A DNA stretch of 64,000 nucleotides from Berghia stephanieae (GCA_034508935.3 CM067443.1:7332990-7396989), one strand, 5' to 3'. Positions 22,938-53,538 are shown, counted from the stretch's first letter. The notes: a model not told the origin generated them from the sequence alone. Numbers and translations: made by a program.

Positions 22938-23531
22938 CTGTAACAAGCATGATATAATTATACAAAATTAATGTATAAAGTTTATAAAGATGGAACAGAT
23001 ATCAACTTTGAACAAATCAGAAAATGGGGAAAGGCGAGTAACAAAAACTAATTTTAAGTATAAATATTTCAGGCTAACACATCCTTTTCTTTTCTTTTTT
23101 CTCTTATCTTTTGGAACAAAATATTTCTTAATCTCTGAACCACAGATTGGTAAATAATCAATTGACATCTAGAATCAACTCTTGGCCCCTGCAGTACAAA
23201 CATTAGTCTTTGTACAATGGAATTTCAGTAAACAGTAATGGTGGGACCGGCCTAAAATCCAGGTTATAACCGAGTCCTGTTATCGCTGTATTTCAATGGA
23301 AACAACCCAAATGACCTAAATAACCATTTTAAAAATCATTTATACTCTCTCTCTTAACTCTTTCAGCGATGAGGCCATATTCGCATTTCAGTCACAAAAT
23401 GGCTGACACCTGACTGAGGCAGCATGAGAATGACAAGCTAAGACAAAGCGACATTTGAATTCGGCGCAAAATCTCAATTAAAATACTCCTCTAGGCCAAT
23501 TGCATATTCTGATGAAAGAAATGATACTATC

Positions 23532-23899
23532 CTGTAATCTGCATTTTTTGCCAAAATTTGCCCAAAAAAACCCAAAATTTGCCAAAAAGACCAAAATTTG
23601 CCGAGAAGAACTAAGCGTTTCGGTAAAAATTAACACGCGATACAGAAAAAAAAATATAATTTATTTCATTTAAGGAGGCTACATTGTTACAAAGATTTTA
23701 AAGGATCATTATCCGTAGAGAGTAGCTTCCTTGGTTTGGGCCCAGGCAAAGCTGCAACATTTCTCAAGTTCCGCACTTTTTTTTTTGTTATTTTGTTTTG
23801 GCTTCTTGTTTCCCCCAAAATTTGCCACGCGATTTGCAAATTTTCCCAAAATTTGCGGATTGCCCTGATATTTGCGGCCGCAAAAAATGCAGATGACAG
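23532..23899. mobile_element. Short inverted-repeat DNA element (MITE-like), copy 2, 368 bp
   Basis: Same ends (CTGTAATCTGCATTTTTTGC ... TGCAGATGACAG), same AAATTTGCC-rich arms and same core (GGTTTGGGCCCAGGCAAAGC) as the copy at 12048. Flanks ACTATC and ACTATT fit a decayed 6-bp target duplication. Confidence 0.8.
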
Positions 23900-25099
23900 A
23901 CTATTGGTTCAATTTATAGCTCTTTTGTAGAAAGTAGGATTGGATTACATTATCGTTTTTGCCTTTCAAGACCGGCTACAATGTGCGGCCACTGGCCAGT
24001 AGAACAGATTCTGCTCTGGCCGCACCGTGTGGTCAATGGCGCTGAAAGAGTTTTAAACAAAAATCAAGACACAGCAATTACTCCAGCATCTGCTATCAAC
24101 ATCAGTACAATAAAATATATACCTCTTCCTCTGATCTTTCTGTTACTAGCACATAATCCTCATAATAACATCCTCTTCAACATCATCATCTGTGTCAAGT
24201 GTTTCGCTTGCATGACTGTCTTTCAAATGGAAACTGGTCTTGTCTCTCAATTTTGATAAAAATCCTTTTATATCCATAATTTCTCACACAATTGTGTAAA
24301 TCAAAGAGATGGATAGACCTGAAAGGATTTTTAAAAAATTAATTAGAGTGATATATATATAAAGCAGAGCTGACATGCAACGATGCAAAGAAATCAATCT
24401 TAATCTTAGAGATCTAAGTTGAATACTTCTACCCTGCCATCAAAAAGCTTATAGTAACACTAGAGTAGAGCGAGCCATCATTGCTCCCAGTTCAACCACT
24501 GGCTGTGTCCCTACAATGGTTTGCGATCCACCATGCCCATAGAGTTATCAGAAGCTGCATCCCTCACAACTCCTATAAAGAAAGGTACATAATATAAGAA
24601 ATGGACAAAGCCGGGTACCATTTTTGCTTTTTGTACGTTTGCCTATTCGCACACATTCATTAATGTTGTTATTGTTGGCGGGAATAATGTGTGATATTGT
24701 TATATTTCTTCTATCCAGTCCACTCCAGATAATTGCAACACCTTGGGATAAGCGAAAATGTTGGTTAACTGAAGATGCGATAAATTGAAGTTGAAATTCC
24801 TCTCTTCACAATTTCAACACTTTTGAGAATGCCGTGTTTTTTTTTGGACAATTTCTATCTGAATTGGTTTGAGAGATAGATTGAACTCGATGATTTTTTT
24901 TCTATAACGTGATACCATTCCTCTTGTTAGGGGAATCCATGGTATCTCAGTCTTGTTTTGTTGCCCCAAGCTGCAGATGGGACACTATTTTCACCATGAC
25001 TTGTAAGTTTTTATAGCAATTTTGATCTGTCAGTTTCACACCACATATGGTAAACTCAAACCAGTTGTTGTAAACATTGTTCTTAGTCAATCACTGACT
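23900..25099. other. No gene seen
   Basis: AT-rich spacer without supported genes. A stretch at about 24725-24800 (GATAAGCGAAAATGTTGG, GCGATAAATTG) resembles decayed pogo-type termini but has no visible partner. Confidence 0.4.
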
Positions 25100-25113
25100 G
25101 AGCAATTTGATTG

Positions 25114-25621
25114 TTTTTTGTTTTGTTTTTAAGGGTTTTACGGCGCTTGCAACACATTAAGGTCATATCAGCGCCAGTAAAAAGGAATAAAATGGGAAAT
25201 TAAAGCACAAAAGAAAAGGTGAGACAAAGGGGAATTGGTTCAAACAGGGAACAGATGTAGACTCCAAGAGCTCACTATCAGTGTACTTAGTTTGAGATTA
25301 CCTAAAAGTCTCATCCAGACAGAAGCACAGGTCCAACTAAGAGGAAAACACTCAAATGTTTACAAATCATATAATATAATATGTAAACTAAACATAATAC
25401 AATGCATAACAGAGACATGATTCACAAGGAAAAAGATATCATCTCCCAAAACTACATAACTATACATTCGACTGTTTCCCTCCTAGCCAAGGAACTCCGG
25501 CTAGGGTCCCGGACAAAACTAAGTAATCTCATTCCAAGACAACGACAGGAAACAATTAGAAAACGGGTATGGGGGGATAGAACCTCCCTGCCCACTATGG
25601 GAGGTCAGGATCCCCACCCAG
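25114..25621 (-). mobile_element. SINE-1, full-length copy with target duplication
   Basis: Complete reverse-strand copy: T-rich tail, 3' hairpin (GGCGCTTGCAACACATTAAG ... CAGCGCC), body, and head at CCCCACCCAG. It is flanked by 14-bp duplications GAGCAATTTGATTG (25100-25113 and 25622-25635). This copy fixes both family borders at about 500 bp. Confidence 0.92.
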
Positions 25622-25639
25622 GAGCAATTTGATTGAAAC

Positions 25640-28120
25640 AAATACCATATGACAGTCCTACACAGATTTTGGCAAGCAAAATCAGATTTGATGCAAGCCG
25701 ACATCTTATTCAGACTGGGCTAACTTTCACTCCTTTGTACTTAACATTTGTAAGAGTAAGAGTAAGAGTTGAAAAAATTATGAGAGACAATAAACTGACC
25801 AATGCACAGGTGCCAATCCCAAAACCAAGGATATCATTCAGTCTCTCCTTAAAACTGTCACTGCTTACCTTTGTCTGGACTATGCCCATCCCCCTCGTCT
25901 CCTATCAATGGTCACAAATGACCGTCACAAACCCATACGCAAGGCTCCGCACTGTTTTGTCTAATTTGGTGGCGACAAACAACTGTAGCATTAAACCCCA
26001 CCCTTTAACCTGTCATGATTTTGTCCATGATGTTGCAGTTAACCTGTGACTTTTACATAGAATTAATGACAAATTCTTGGGAAATGTTGCGATTAATATG
26101 TAAACGCAAATGGCAAAAAACAATAACAAAGACCTGAGTGGTCATCTTCGAACTATCTATACATGTCTGTGTGTTTTGGAATGTGGTTGCATGGAAGACA
26201 AAAAAAAAAAAGGGGGGGGGGGGGGGGGGGGGGTTCGTCAAGTAGAGAAATTCCTGAGCAGGGTGGGGGGGGGGGGGGGGTGTGTTTGCTAGGAACTGTC
26301 AGATTGGCATTTTTCAGCAAATCGTGGCATTCATAGTGAAATAATTCACTTGATCACTTGACAGTATTCGGATTTACAGTAATTTTAAACAAGTTTCACC
26401 GATTACCAACATCAACTAATATTACTGCTGGTATTACTGTCGTTTTTATGCCATCGATGTGATAATTATTCAGATTTTCATTTGACCTCACATAAGTTAA
26501 GTAAAGGGGAGACATTCCGAAAGCTCCTACATCCCAGTATTCATTCAATTTGTATTTTCACCGTTGATCTTTTGTCAGGCGTTTATTTATTCAATTTGTC
26601 ATCAGCGTTTTAAAAACTTTAGAACAAAACTTGATAGATTTGTGAAAGTCTAAAATTTCCTAATTTGACCATTGTTTTGATTCTCGGCCGCCATTTAAAT
26701 TTGTGAAGTATTGAAGGTAGTGCAAAGCACTCCCAAGTAAAGCATGGTAAAGACTTGCGACTTATTGATATCTATTGACTGATAAACTAAAATCATGCCG
26801 AATAAAGCACGGCAGCGACGACAAGGACATTGATTAAAATGTGCATCAATCGTAATCAAGCTAATCAAGAAAATGATTCTGGCAATATCGAATGAAAATA
26901 GTTCTTTCCCGCGAAATTGCGGGCTTTTTACTAGTATATATATATAGGGCCATTCCATGTCAAGTGGACCAAATTTTCGGAAATTGGGAACCACACCCAT
27001 TTTATTTTCCTCAAACTTGGCTCAATTGAAAATTAAAGAAAATTATGAGACATGAAAAAAAAAAAAAAATTTCAGTTCAGAATAGGGATATTTGAATTTT
27101 TTACAATTTTTTGAAATTTTGTCTCAAAATCAAATTTGCTCGTGGCTCCATTTTTGAGAGGCAAAAACTTAATTATTAATCAAGCCAACTCTCTCAAATT
27201 TGGTAATCCTGTACAACTTTTAGTATAGATTACAATTATTTTAAGGAAAATGAAAATATTTATCAACTTTCGGAGTTACCTGCCCTTGAATATGGCTCCC
27301 CATGCTGTTCTTAAAAAGAATTTTAAAAAAGAATGTTTTCAATATATTTTTAATGTTTCATTTTGTTCATTGATGATTTGTATCTCAACAAATAATATGT
27401 GGTCCAACATATTATAGCCAAAATATGGGTCTAGTACTATAATTTTTCGAAAAATAATGCATAGTGTAATGCGACGTGCACCAAAATAGCAAATTGTTGT
27501 CAACTTCAAGGCTCAAAACGGTCAATGCAGCTGGGGTTTTTTTTTTCAAAATATGATATATTGTGCAGATACACTACTTCTATAAGCACATGGAAGCATA
27601 CCTTGTATTTCAAGGTGCTTCATGGTAAAAATCATCTGCAAAGAACCTACGTATCTCAATTCATAAGTTACAAGGGGCATAACTCAATAAATTATTTAAA
27701 CCCCCAATATAGACGTATACTACACTACACAAATAACAGACAAAGTTTAAAATATTTGGCTTATGACAACAAACTGTTAAAAGCGAATAAATTCAATGGT
27801 TTCAGTTTTTTTTCTTTTTTTTTAAAGTGTAAAATAATGCATGAATAGTTCAATAATTGTGGACTACAATCATTATGATATATCATGGTGGCATGAATGA
27901 AAAAAAATTATTCAGCTCCTTCATATAATTAAAAAGCAAACAAACAAAAATATTCAGAGAGGCGAAATGGTCAGATAGAGAAAATTAAAAAAAAATTAAA
28001 ATTAAAAATAGAATAAAAAACAACTTTAAGAAATTCATGCTCAGAAACAGAACAAGGCCAAACAAAAAAGGAGAAAAGAATAGACTCGCAAAAAAAAAAA
28101 AAAAAAAGAAAGAAAAAGAA
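25640..28120. other. No gene seen; G runs and simple repeats
   Basis: Contains (GTAAGA)n at 25751-25770, G runs at 26212-26233 and 26266-26280, and AT-rich sequence. An open frame at 25633-26049 lacks codon or motif support. A block beginning GGGCCATTCCATGTCAAG (26947) may be the end of an old DNA element, but no inverted partner was found. Confidence 0.4.
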
Positions 28121-28127
28121 AAGTGAT

Positions 28128-28202
28128 CGGATTCAAACCTGTGCAGCTAAAAGGAACAAAATGAAAGGTGGTCTAGCCCACTGAGCTGTTGTCTATCCAC
28201 CA
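28128..28202 (-). repeat. tRNA-like SINE head
   Basis: On the - strand ACAGCTCAGTGGGCTAGACC resembles an A box and GGTTTGAATCC is a near-perfect B box. It is followed by a long T-rich run. The anticodon region does not fold convincingly, so a SINE remnant is more likely than a tRNA gene. Confidence 0.4.
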
Positions 28203-28871
28203 CAATATCGGTGTATCTTAAAACTCAAATATGAGCTAGATAGTTTTCCACCATCTTTGCTTCCTTGTTTTGATAGTTACTTTCATCTCTGATTCGAAGA
28301 ATATGATGTTGGATCTAGTTATGTGGCGTTGTGATAAAAATAAAGTGTATTGTTTTGTATGAAGAAGTCAGGAAAAAAAAACGGGTGTTGTTGGTTTTGG
28401 GGCAAACAACACCAGGACTCGGGATTCGTCTGCGAAATAAACAAATTCACAGCCATGATCAATATCCCCAAAATTGTGATCAGAATGAACAAATTATAGA
28501 AACAAAAGAAGATCAATAAAGTTAACAGGTAGTTGGGTAGGGAAAATTTTAATGGTTGGTGGACTATGAACAGATTAGATGATTAACAAGTCTCTTGTTG
28601 GGTGAAAAAAAAAATATGCCAGTTTGACGTTTTCAGTTCAAAGTGACAAAAACTCCCCTTTCATTGATCCATTTGCTTTTTTTTTAAAACCTGGACTTTA
28701 CATTTGAGCACTATCTGCTTTCACTTTCATCTTGTGTTAAATATCACTTGATATTAACTGATTTGGGACACAAATAACCACTAGCATTTTTTTTTCAGAA
28801 TACTTGGTATTTTTCACGCCTAGTTGGGCATTTTCATTTTGCATAAAATTTTTCTGCCAACTAGATAAATG

Positions 28872-28990
28872 CGTCTGCCAATAACGAAAAGGCCAGCTTT
28901 TGGTTCTTGCCAGACAAGGCCTGCCAATAATAAAAAATCCAGATCTTTTATGAATGACAGACAGGTGTCTGCAAATAATTAAAATTAATG
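28872..28990. repeat. Short degenerate tandem repeat
   Basis: About 2.3 copies of a unit of about 50 bp beginning CTGCCAATAA, with diverged copies at about 28872, 28920 and 28968. Confidence 0.4.
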
Positions 28991-29058
28991 TATTATTATT
29001 ATTAATTATATTTTTTAAAAACAAACATCGGAACCATTCAATGTATTATCAACGTGCA

Positions 29059-30245
29059 TTTACGAGGGTTGTCTCAGAAATAAGGTAAGTAAGCTCTGAA
29101 CTCAAAAAGTTGTGAATGGAATTGAATGAAACATAGAATAAACTTTGACATCATTTATTTACTTCTCAAGGTAGTCACCATTCCGATCGATGGATTTCCT
29201 CCATCGTGACAGGAGGGCAAATACCCCCTCCCTTAAAAAATTGACATCAAGTCATTTCAGGAAATTCTCCACTTCTGAAATCAATTCATCGTCGTCATAC
29301 TTTTTTCCACCCAAGTGTCTCTTAAGGGGCCCAAACAGATGGATATCTGACGGGTGAGATCTGGACTATGAGGAGGATGTGGTAAAACTTCCCACGCATT
29401 CCTTTGGAACCAATGCTTTGTCATGTTTGCAGTATGGGGAGTGGCATTGTCGTGTTGAAAAACGACTCCTCTGCTGAGCCACCTGGGTCTTTCGTCGTAC
29501 GGCCTCTTTAAGTTTCTTCAAAGTTTCACAGAATATGGCAGTGTTTATGGTCTGACCTGGTTGCAGAAAATCAATCAAGAGAACAACTTTGGTATCCCAG
29601 AACACGGTGGCCATCAACTTTCTCATTGAATGTTGCACTTTGAACTTTTTGGCCACTGGCGAAGAAGGACGTTTCCAGATCATCAAATCCTTTTTTATTC
29701 TGGCATGTTGTGGTGAACCCAGGTTTCATCACCAGTGATCATATGGTCAAGAAAACACAAGACTGGTCAGCAGGCCCAAGGTCTCCACCAGGTCCAACCC
29801 ACATTTCTTGCTCATCATGGACTCGTTGAAAGAGGTTCTGTGCCTGATGGTCTTCTGTCAGTTGTTTCGGGACCCATTGAGCGGAAACTTTCCTAAAGTC
29901 CAATTGCTTGATTATTCTTTCAACAGCAGATTTTGACATTTCAAGTCTAAGGGCAATTTCGCAAACTTTGTCTCCTGTCTTCACGAATCAGGGTTTCAAC
30001 ATGTTGGACATTTTGTTATGAATGGGCAGAAGGAGATCGCCCTGCGCATTGCTTATCATGCACGTTTGATCGGCCTTGTTGAAACTCATTGAACCAGAAA
30101 ACTACTTGTTTGAAACTCTCACAGTTTCTCCATACACGCTTACCAATTCTGGATGGATTTCAGAGGGACAATTGCCTTTGGCAGCAAAAATCCTTAATAC
30201 AGCTCGAACTTCTTCTTTGGACCCCTGAGTTATGGGAGTAGCCAT
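29059..30245 (-). pseudogene. mariner-like transposase, broken
   Basis: Start ATG at 30245 (MATPITQGSKEEVRAVLRIF). Then come WVPKQLTEDHQAQNLFQRVH, KKFKVQ...RKLMATVFWD, TKVVLLIDFLQPGQTI, and a degraded HDNA.PH region. The C-terminal end reads LLSRWRKSIDRNGDYLEK before a stop at about 29159. The layout matches mariner (DDD) transposases of about 345 residues. At least three frame changes and an in-frame stop break it. A terminal-repeat-like string, TACGAGGGTTGTCTCAGAAA, lies at 29061; the matching outer end beyond 30245 was not found. Confidence 0.8.
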
Positions 30246-30358
30246 CTTTGTTTTTATGCAGATCAGAATCTTGTTCATCAACAGTGCACAGCAAAATTAT
30301 CTTTAATCTCCGATTTACAGATTTCGAATATCATCATTGTCCCATCGTTGTTTATGCT

Positions 30359-30566
30359 GGGAGACCTTCCATAAGCTTCTACATCCGAAGTATTGTTCTT
30401 GTAGGGGGTTGGGAGGGGGGAAAGTTTTTTTTTAAAGTCTCCCCCCTCCCAAACCCCCTACTAGAAGTTCTAGTGCAGGGGTTTTGGGAGGGGGGGGGGA
30501 AGACTTTTAAAAAAAAAGAACAAGAACAAGAATACTTGGGATGTAGTAGCTTATGGATGGTCTCCC
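30359..30566. mobile_element. Foldback MITE, hAT-like, 208 bp
   Basis: Nearly the whole element is an inverted repeat. The left arm runs from GGGAGACCTTCCATAAGCTT through CTACATCCGAAGTATT; the right arm mirrors it and ends GGATGGTCTCCC. Exact 8-bp target duplications TTTATGCT flank it (30351-30358 and 30567-30574), the length typical of hAT elements. The centre holds inverted G-rich and C-rich blocks. No coding capacity. Confidence 0.85.
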
Positions 30567-30574
30567 TTTATGCT

Positions 30575-31204
30575 TATTCACCTATACGCCATTCACACAT
30601 CTCTCATTCGTCCTTAGCCTTAGTGTTTTGTCGATAAAGGGAAAACCCGAAACGTCCACATTATCTGTCTTCGTCTAATATAATAAATTGAGGCTTACAA
30701 TTCAACACTTATCGTTATTTTTTCCTTCGAGCTTCAAGCAGCAACATTTTATTATAATTAACCAGCACCGCGAACGGAGGTGCATAAAGACGGTGCCTTT
30801 TTGTACACCTCCAACTGTCGTGCATAAAAACGTCACAATTAAATGTAAAAAAAAATAAGAAGAAGAATAACATTACATCAGCATCATCATCTCACCCTGA
30901 TCATTCAATTCCATGTATGTCATGAATGATGAATTATGGCCAAAACGATACATTCATAACAAAAGTTATTCAGACGTCTAGAAAGCAATGAATGTGGTAC
31001 ATTTTCTGTTGTGCGGTAGGAGAGTACCTAGTAAGCCGAATTCTCAGACTGACTACAATTCACAATTCTAAGGGAGATGACGCTGTCATAATGTGACCAT
31101 TGAAGGGAGGCAATACACATTGAATCGATATAAAAGTAGGAATTATAAAAGTATGAATCAAACTGGGTCAAAAGAGAAACAAGATCGAAATAACGTCAAA
31201 ATCT
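30575..31204. other. No gene seen
   Basis: AT-rich spacer between two hAT-type insertions. It could hold part of the upstream regulatory region of the lectin gene, displaced by the 31213 insertion. Confidence 0.4.
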
Positions 31205-31212
31205 GTGTTGAG

Positions 31213-31342
31213 TAGTGCTGGGATTACCCGCCCAAATCATTACCCGGGTAATACCCGGGTAGTGGTCTGATTACCCGGGTACCCGCGGGTACCCGTGGGT
31301 ACCCGTGGCAGGAGTGACTTTTGTCCCCAAAAATTTTTTTGT

Positions 31343-31377
<35 letters not shown>

Positions 31378-31856
31378 GAGAGGGGGCTTTTTTATTTTTT
31401 TTATTACTTTATTATTTATTACAACAAATGAAGCGAAACTGAAGTAAGGAACAAAGATAATTAACTGCAATGAAAAAAAATAAATAAATAATAAATAAAA
31501 TAAAAGTACCTGAGATTCCTTTAAAAGATAAGAACTAATAAAATATAGTCTGAACCTATTGATTCCAAAATTGAATCAAATGCATGTTAACAAATAAAAC
31601 AAAAAAAATCATTGTAATTGAAAAATAAAGTAGGAAAATCTTTTGAAAAAATGTCATGTAAATGTAAATATGTAAATAAAATTGTATTATTTCCAATTTT
31701 TGTTCAAAAATATTAAAACCGCCAAAAATGATCACTCTCAGTTCGGTTTCCATTTGTTGAAGCGGGTACCCGTTACCCGCCCCTTTTACCCGAGTACCCG
31801 GTTTAACTTTATTACCCGCGGGTACTCGCGGGTACCCGGGTACCCGCCCAGCCCTA
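31213..31856. mobile_element. hAT-like non-autonomous element, 644 bp
   Basis: Begins TAGTGCTGGG and ends CCCAGCCCTA (inverted: TAGGGCTGGG), flanked by exact 8-bp duplications GTGTTGAG (31205-31212 and 31857-31864). Both ends carry arrays of (C)CCGGGTAC / CGCGGGTACCCG. The inside is an AT-rich filler with a long G run (about 31345-31376). TAGxGxTGGGC termini and 8-bp duplications fit hAT. It ends 117 bp before the probable start codon of the lectin gene. Confidence 0.88.
31345..31376. repeat. Long G run
   Basis: Over 30 consecutive G inside the hAT-like element; its length may be unstable in assembly. Confidence 0.8.
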
Positions 31857-31973
31857 GTGTTGAGTGTGAACACAGTCGTGTCACCTGTCCATTACATGCT
31901 GAGGCGTACGCTGAGTTGTCACAAGATTCGACAGGATCTTCATCGTTTCAGGCCTTTATTTACAACAAAGACA

Positions 31974-50169
<18,196 letters not shown>

Positions 50170-50940
50170 TTCTGACAGTTTTCAAAAGTTGTTTGTGTTG
50201 CAAGGGCTGTTATGAAAAGCACAATTTTTATGGTGTATGAATGGCTGTGTGATGTTAAAGTATGATGCGTCTGTAGTTGAGTATGTATGTGAAAATCATA
50301 AAAACTTTGGAATTGGTTCCATATCGTAATTTCTAGAAAAGATGTTGAAATTTGATATTTATGGAATGAAATCCTTGAAAATCTAAACAAAATTGTTGGC
50401 TATGATTTCAGATTCTGCAAAAGTTAACGAGGTTGAATTGTTCATTCTGAAAAAAAACCTTCTTACTTGTTGACTGGTCACAAGAGCTTTGAATATAATC
50501 ATATTGCATCATAGTGCCTAACATGTACACCAATAATTGAGTTATTTGTTGTTGTTGCGTATATCAAAAATTAAAAAGCTAAGTTAATCTGAGATGATAA
50601 TTTCTTCTACCTATTAAGACTATTAATCACAATTTTCATGCGTTACCCTTGGAAGACAAGTACCCCATCATAATTGATTGCCTTTTGCATTTCTTATTAT
50701 CATCAAAAGCCCACAACATTAAAAAAAACAAAACATAAAGCATTTCTGTTTTTCCATGTGTTGCATGTGAGACCAAAAATATTCTATTTGGATGATAGTT
50801 AAAATTTGGACCTAGTTCATGTTGCATTTATTTATTTGTTTTTGTTTCTTGCCAAATGTAGCAATTTTATAATTTAGATTGTCACCTCCTTTTTAGTTTC
50901 ATTATTTGACATTCCTTTTTAAATGTCATTTTGTCACAAA
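50170..50940 (+). other. Probable lectin 3' untranslated region
   Basis: AT-rich sequence after the stop codon without other features. ATTAAA at about 50567 is a possible weak poly(A) signal; no AATAAA was seen before the SINE-1 copy at 50947. Confidence 0.4.
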
Positions 50941-50946
50941 CTGTGC

Positions 50947-51703
50947 TCTGGGTGGGGTTCCTGACCTCCCATAGTGGGCAGCAGGGTGGCACGTACTGTG
51001 TCTTCTATCCTCTTATATCTGTTATCCCATTTGCTTTCTGTCTGTATTGGAATGGGATTACTTGGTTTTGTCCTGGTCCTGGCTGGATAACCTGTATGGG
51101 AGGGAAACAGTCAAATGTATAGTTAGTTTTGGGAGATATTTTATTCCTTGTAAATCATCTCTCTGTTATGCACTGTATTATGATTTGTTTATGTATTATA
51201 TATATGATTTGTAAACATTTGAGTGTATTCCTCTTAGTAGGGACCTGTGCCTGTGTCTGGATGAGACTTTTCGGTGATCTCAAACTAGTACACTGACAGT
51301 GTGCTCTTGGAATCTACATCTGTTCCTATTTGACCCAATTCCCCTTTGTCTGCCTTATTCTTGGATGCTTTAATTGTAATTCTAGAACTATTATCCAATT
51401 TTCTTCCTTTTTACTGGCGCTGATATGACCTTGATGTGTTGAAAGCGCCGTAAAACCCTTAAAAACAAACAAACAAACAGACTTAGGTGATCTCAAATTA
51501 GTACTTTGGTAGTATGCTCTTGGAGTCTATATCTGTTTCCTATTTGAACTAATTCCCCTTTTTCTTCCCTTTTCTTGGGTTCTTTAATTGTTATTCTAGA
51601 ACTTTTTACTATCCCATTTTCCTCCTTTTTATTGGCGCTAATATGACCTGAATGTGTCGCAGACGCCATAAAACCCTTAAAAACAAATAAACAACAACAA
51701 TAC
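50947..51703 (+). mobile_element. SINE-1 full copy plus adjoining 3' part
   Basis: Full copy (50947 to about 51478) followed directly by a 5'-truncated second copy beginning ACTTAGGTGATCTC. The second 3' hairpin is decayed (GGCGCTAATATG ... CAGACGCC). No clear target duplication. Confidence 0.85.
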
Positions 51704-51886
51704 AGACATACATGCTGTCCTCTTTAATGTTACCAGAAATTTCAGTATTTAAAATTGCATTGCAGTTTTAGCTACATTCAAATTTAGATTTTTGATATCA
51801 TACCAATTTGCCCTTTGTTCCATTTCTTAATTATTATTATTTAAAAAAAACTTATTTCAGTAATAAGTAAATGTTGACTGTTGAAT

Positions 51887-53207
51887 GTGCATGAGAAAAT
51901 CAGTCGCTTGGTGAAAATTTTGGATTTTGCATTTTTTTGCATTTTCTGAAAGCATATACTCCCCTGAGCATTTTAATCTTTATTTGAAGTAAATCGGGTG
52001 ATTTTTCATGAAGTTATGGTCAGATGTATGGGTCAGGGTCTGGAAACCTTATTTTGAGAAAATGGCTCTCAAAGTTGAGAGCATATTCACCTATGTCATA
52101 GGAAATGTATGTGTATTTTATGTTGAATACGTAAAATATAGAATTGACAGGACCATATGGAATTCCTTCCAGTGTCAAATTAAAGCATAACATCAATTTA
52201 TTCCAACCAAATCATTTATTCCACGTCTCATAAGTCATTCATGCCATGTTTACACTTTGTTAGTTTCATTCTCAGTCTCAGTCTCTGTCATGACAATCGA
52301 AGCTCTTCAAATATAATTTCTTGATTAATGTTCAAAACCAAGAGAGATGGTGTTACACAGATAATCCATGTCTAATAGATTGAACTTAAATTAAAACATT
52401 AAACACGTGAAAACTTAGATTAAATCGAAGACAGAAGGGGGGTGTGTCTCCTATTCTTGTTCCAGGGATATCGACTCATCATCGTCTTCCAAAGAATCAG
52501 AAAGGGTATCTTTGGTGCTGAAATACTCTCGTATTATTTGGGAGGCACTCCCGCTTCGAACAACATCCCCAAAACAGATTTTAGTGGCCTGGTTGATAAT
52601 ATTTGCTACTTGAGCGGCTTCGGCTGATGTTGTTTTCTGTGCCATTTTTGTTTGCGGATGTGAAGGTTGTGAATGTAAACAAAGACTAGACGACGGATGG
52701 CATTGTATAATTTTAATGAATTTTGCAGAAAATACAAGTGCATTAATTAAAAGCATATGTTGAGACAATCAAGGGAAAGATAAAGAAGGCATTTGGAGGG
52801 GAAAATGTGCTTTTTTCGATATGTGAGTGCATTGTTTTGTGCATCAAACTGCCGTGACCCAGATTCGTCGAAGTCACTCGACTTCACTCGACTGGCCATT
52901 GACGAGTCCGAGTCATGGATGCGCAGAGATTCTCACGGTCAGCATTCTTTATGTAGTTCATGCGCACTAGGTTTCAATGGAAAGCCAGGGGAATCCCCTT
53001 TAATTTGATATGCATTACATACTGGATTCTTAGAAAACTAATGTCCGTCCGCGAGATCTAAAAATGGGAAAGATATCGAGCAACTTTTCTCAAATTTCAT
53101 ACTTTTTCAACTAGACTAGACATTTTTGATAAAAATTGACCTTCGAACTAAAATAGGCAATATCTCAGCTCGAATCTCTTCACCAAGCGACTGATTTTCT
53201 CATGCAC
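51887..53207. mobile_element. Block bounded by perfect 29-bp inverted repeats
   Basis: GTGCATGAGAAAATCAGTCG plus CTTGGTGAA begins at 51887, and its exact complement ends at 53207. No obvious target duplication. Inside lie a small minus-strand ORF with poly(A) signals and CG-richer sequence (about 52840-52930). It may be a DNA transposon that captured host sequence, or inverted copies of an older repeat. Confidence 0.5.
52451..52645 (-). CDS. Small 64-residue protein, unrecognised
   Basis: On the - strand, ATG at 52645 in good context (aaaaATGG) opens 64 codons: MAQKTTSAEAAQVANIINQA, then TKICFGDVVRSGSASQIIRE, and an acidic tail (DSLEDDDESISLEQE). The N-terminal half looks helical. Two AATAAA signals lie about 235-255 nt after the stop (TTTATT at 52196 and 52211 on +). 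The frame extends upstream to 52768, but that extension looks non-coding. Could be a short single-exon gene, a last exon or a retrocopy. Confidence 0.45.
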   Translation of the reverse strand: MAQKTTSAEAAQVANIINQATKICFGDVVRSGSASQIIREYFSTKDTLSDSLEDDDESISLEQE

Positions 53208-53538
53208 CATAACAAATATTTGAAGGCTGGTTTTCAAAAACTTGTTACGTCGATTTTTTTTACTTTTTGAGATTTTCCATCCGTGAGATAATTTGAAACA
53301 AACTTTATTTTAAGCATCAACTGGCTCAAGAATTTCCGTAGATTTGTGTGAATTTGAGGTTTAAATATGATAAAATAATAGACCGAATGAGAAATTTTAG
53401 GAGAAATAATCCTCAATTTCTCAAAATGGAAAAAACGGAGTTAGGGAGTTTTGGAAAACCACTCATCATTTATAATGGGTATTTATTGTGGTGTTAGTTG
53501 GCCATTTCATGAATTCATCATTTACTATGTTTTATACC

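Noticed and set aside
25633-26049. 138-codon open frame, the second longest on the + strand outside LINE/LTR sequence
   Set aside because: No domain, no splice or promoter context, includes a (GTAAGA)n repeat; start follows directly on a SINE duplication.
26947-27520. DNA transposon beginning GGGCCATTCCATGTCAAG
   Set aside because: The start looks element-like, but no inverted partner, duplication or second copy could be found in the window.
30246-30358. Outer terminal repeat of the mariner copy
   Set aside because: No complement of the 29061 terminal string (ACGAGGGTTGTCTC) found in this interval.
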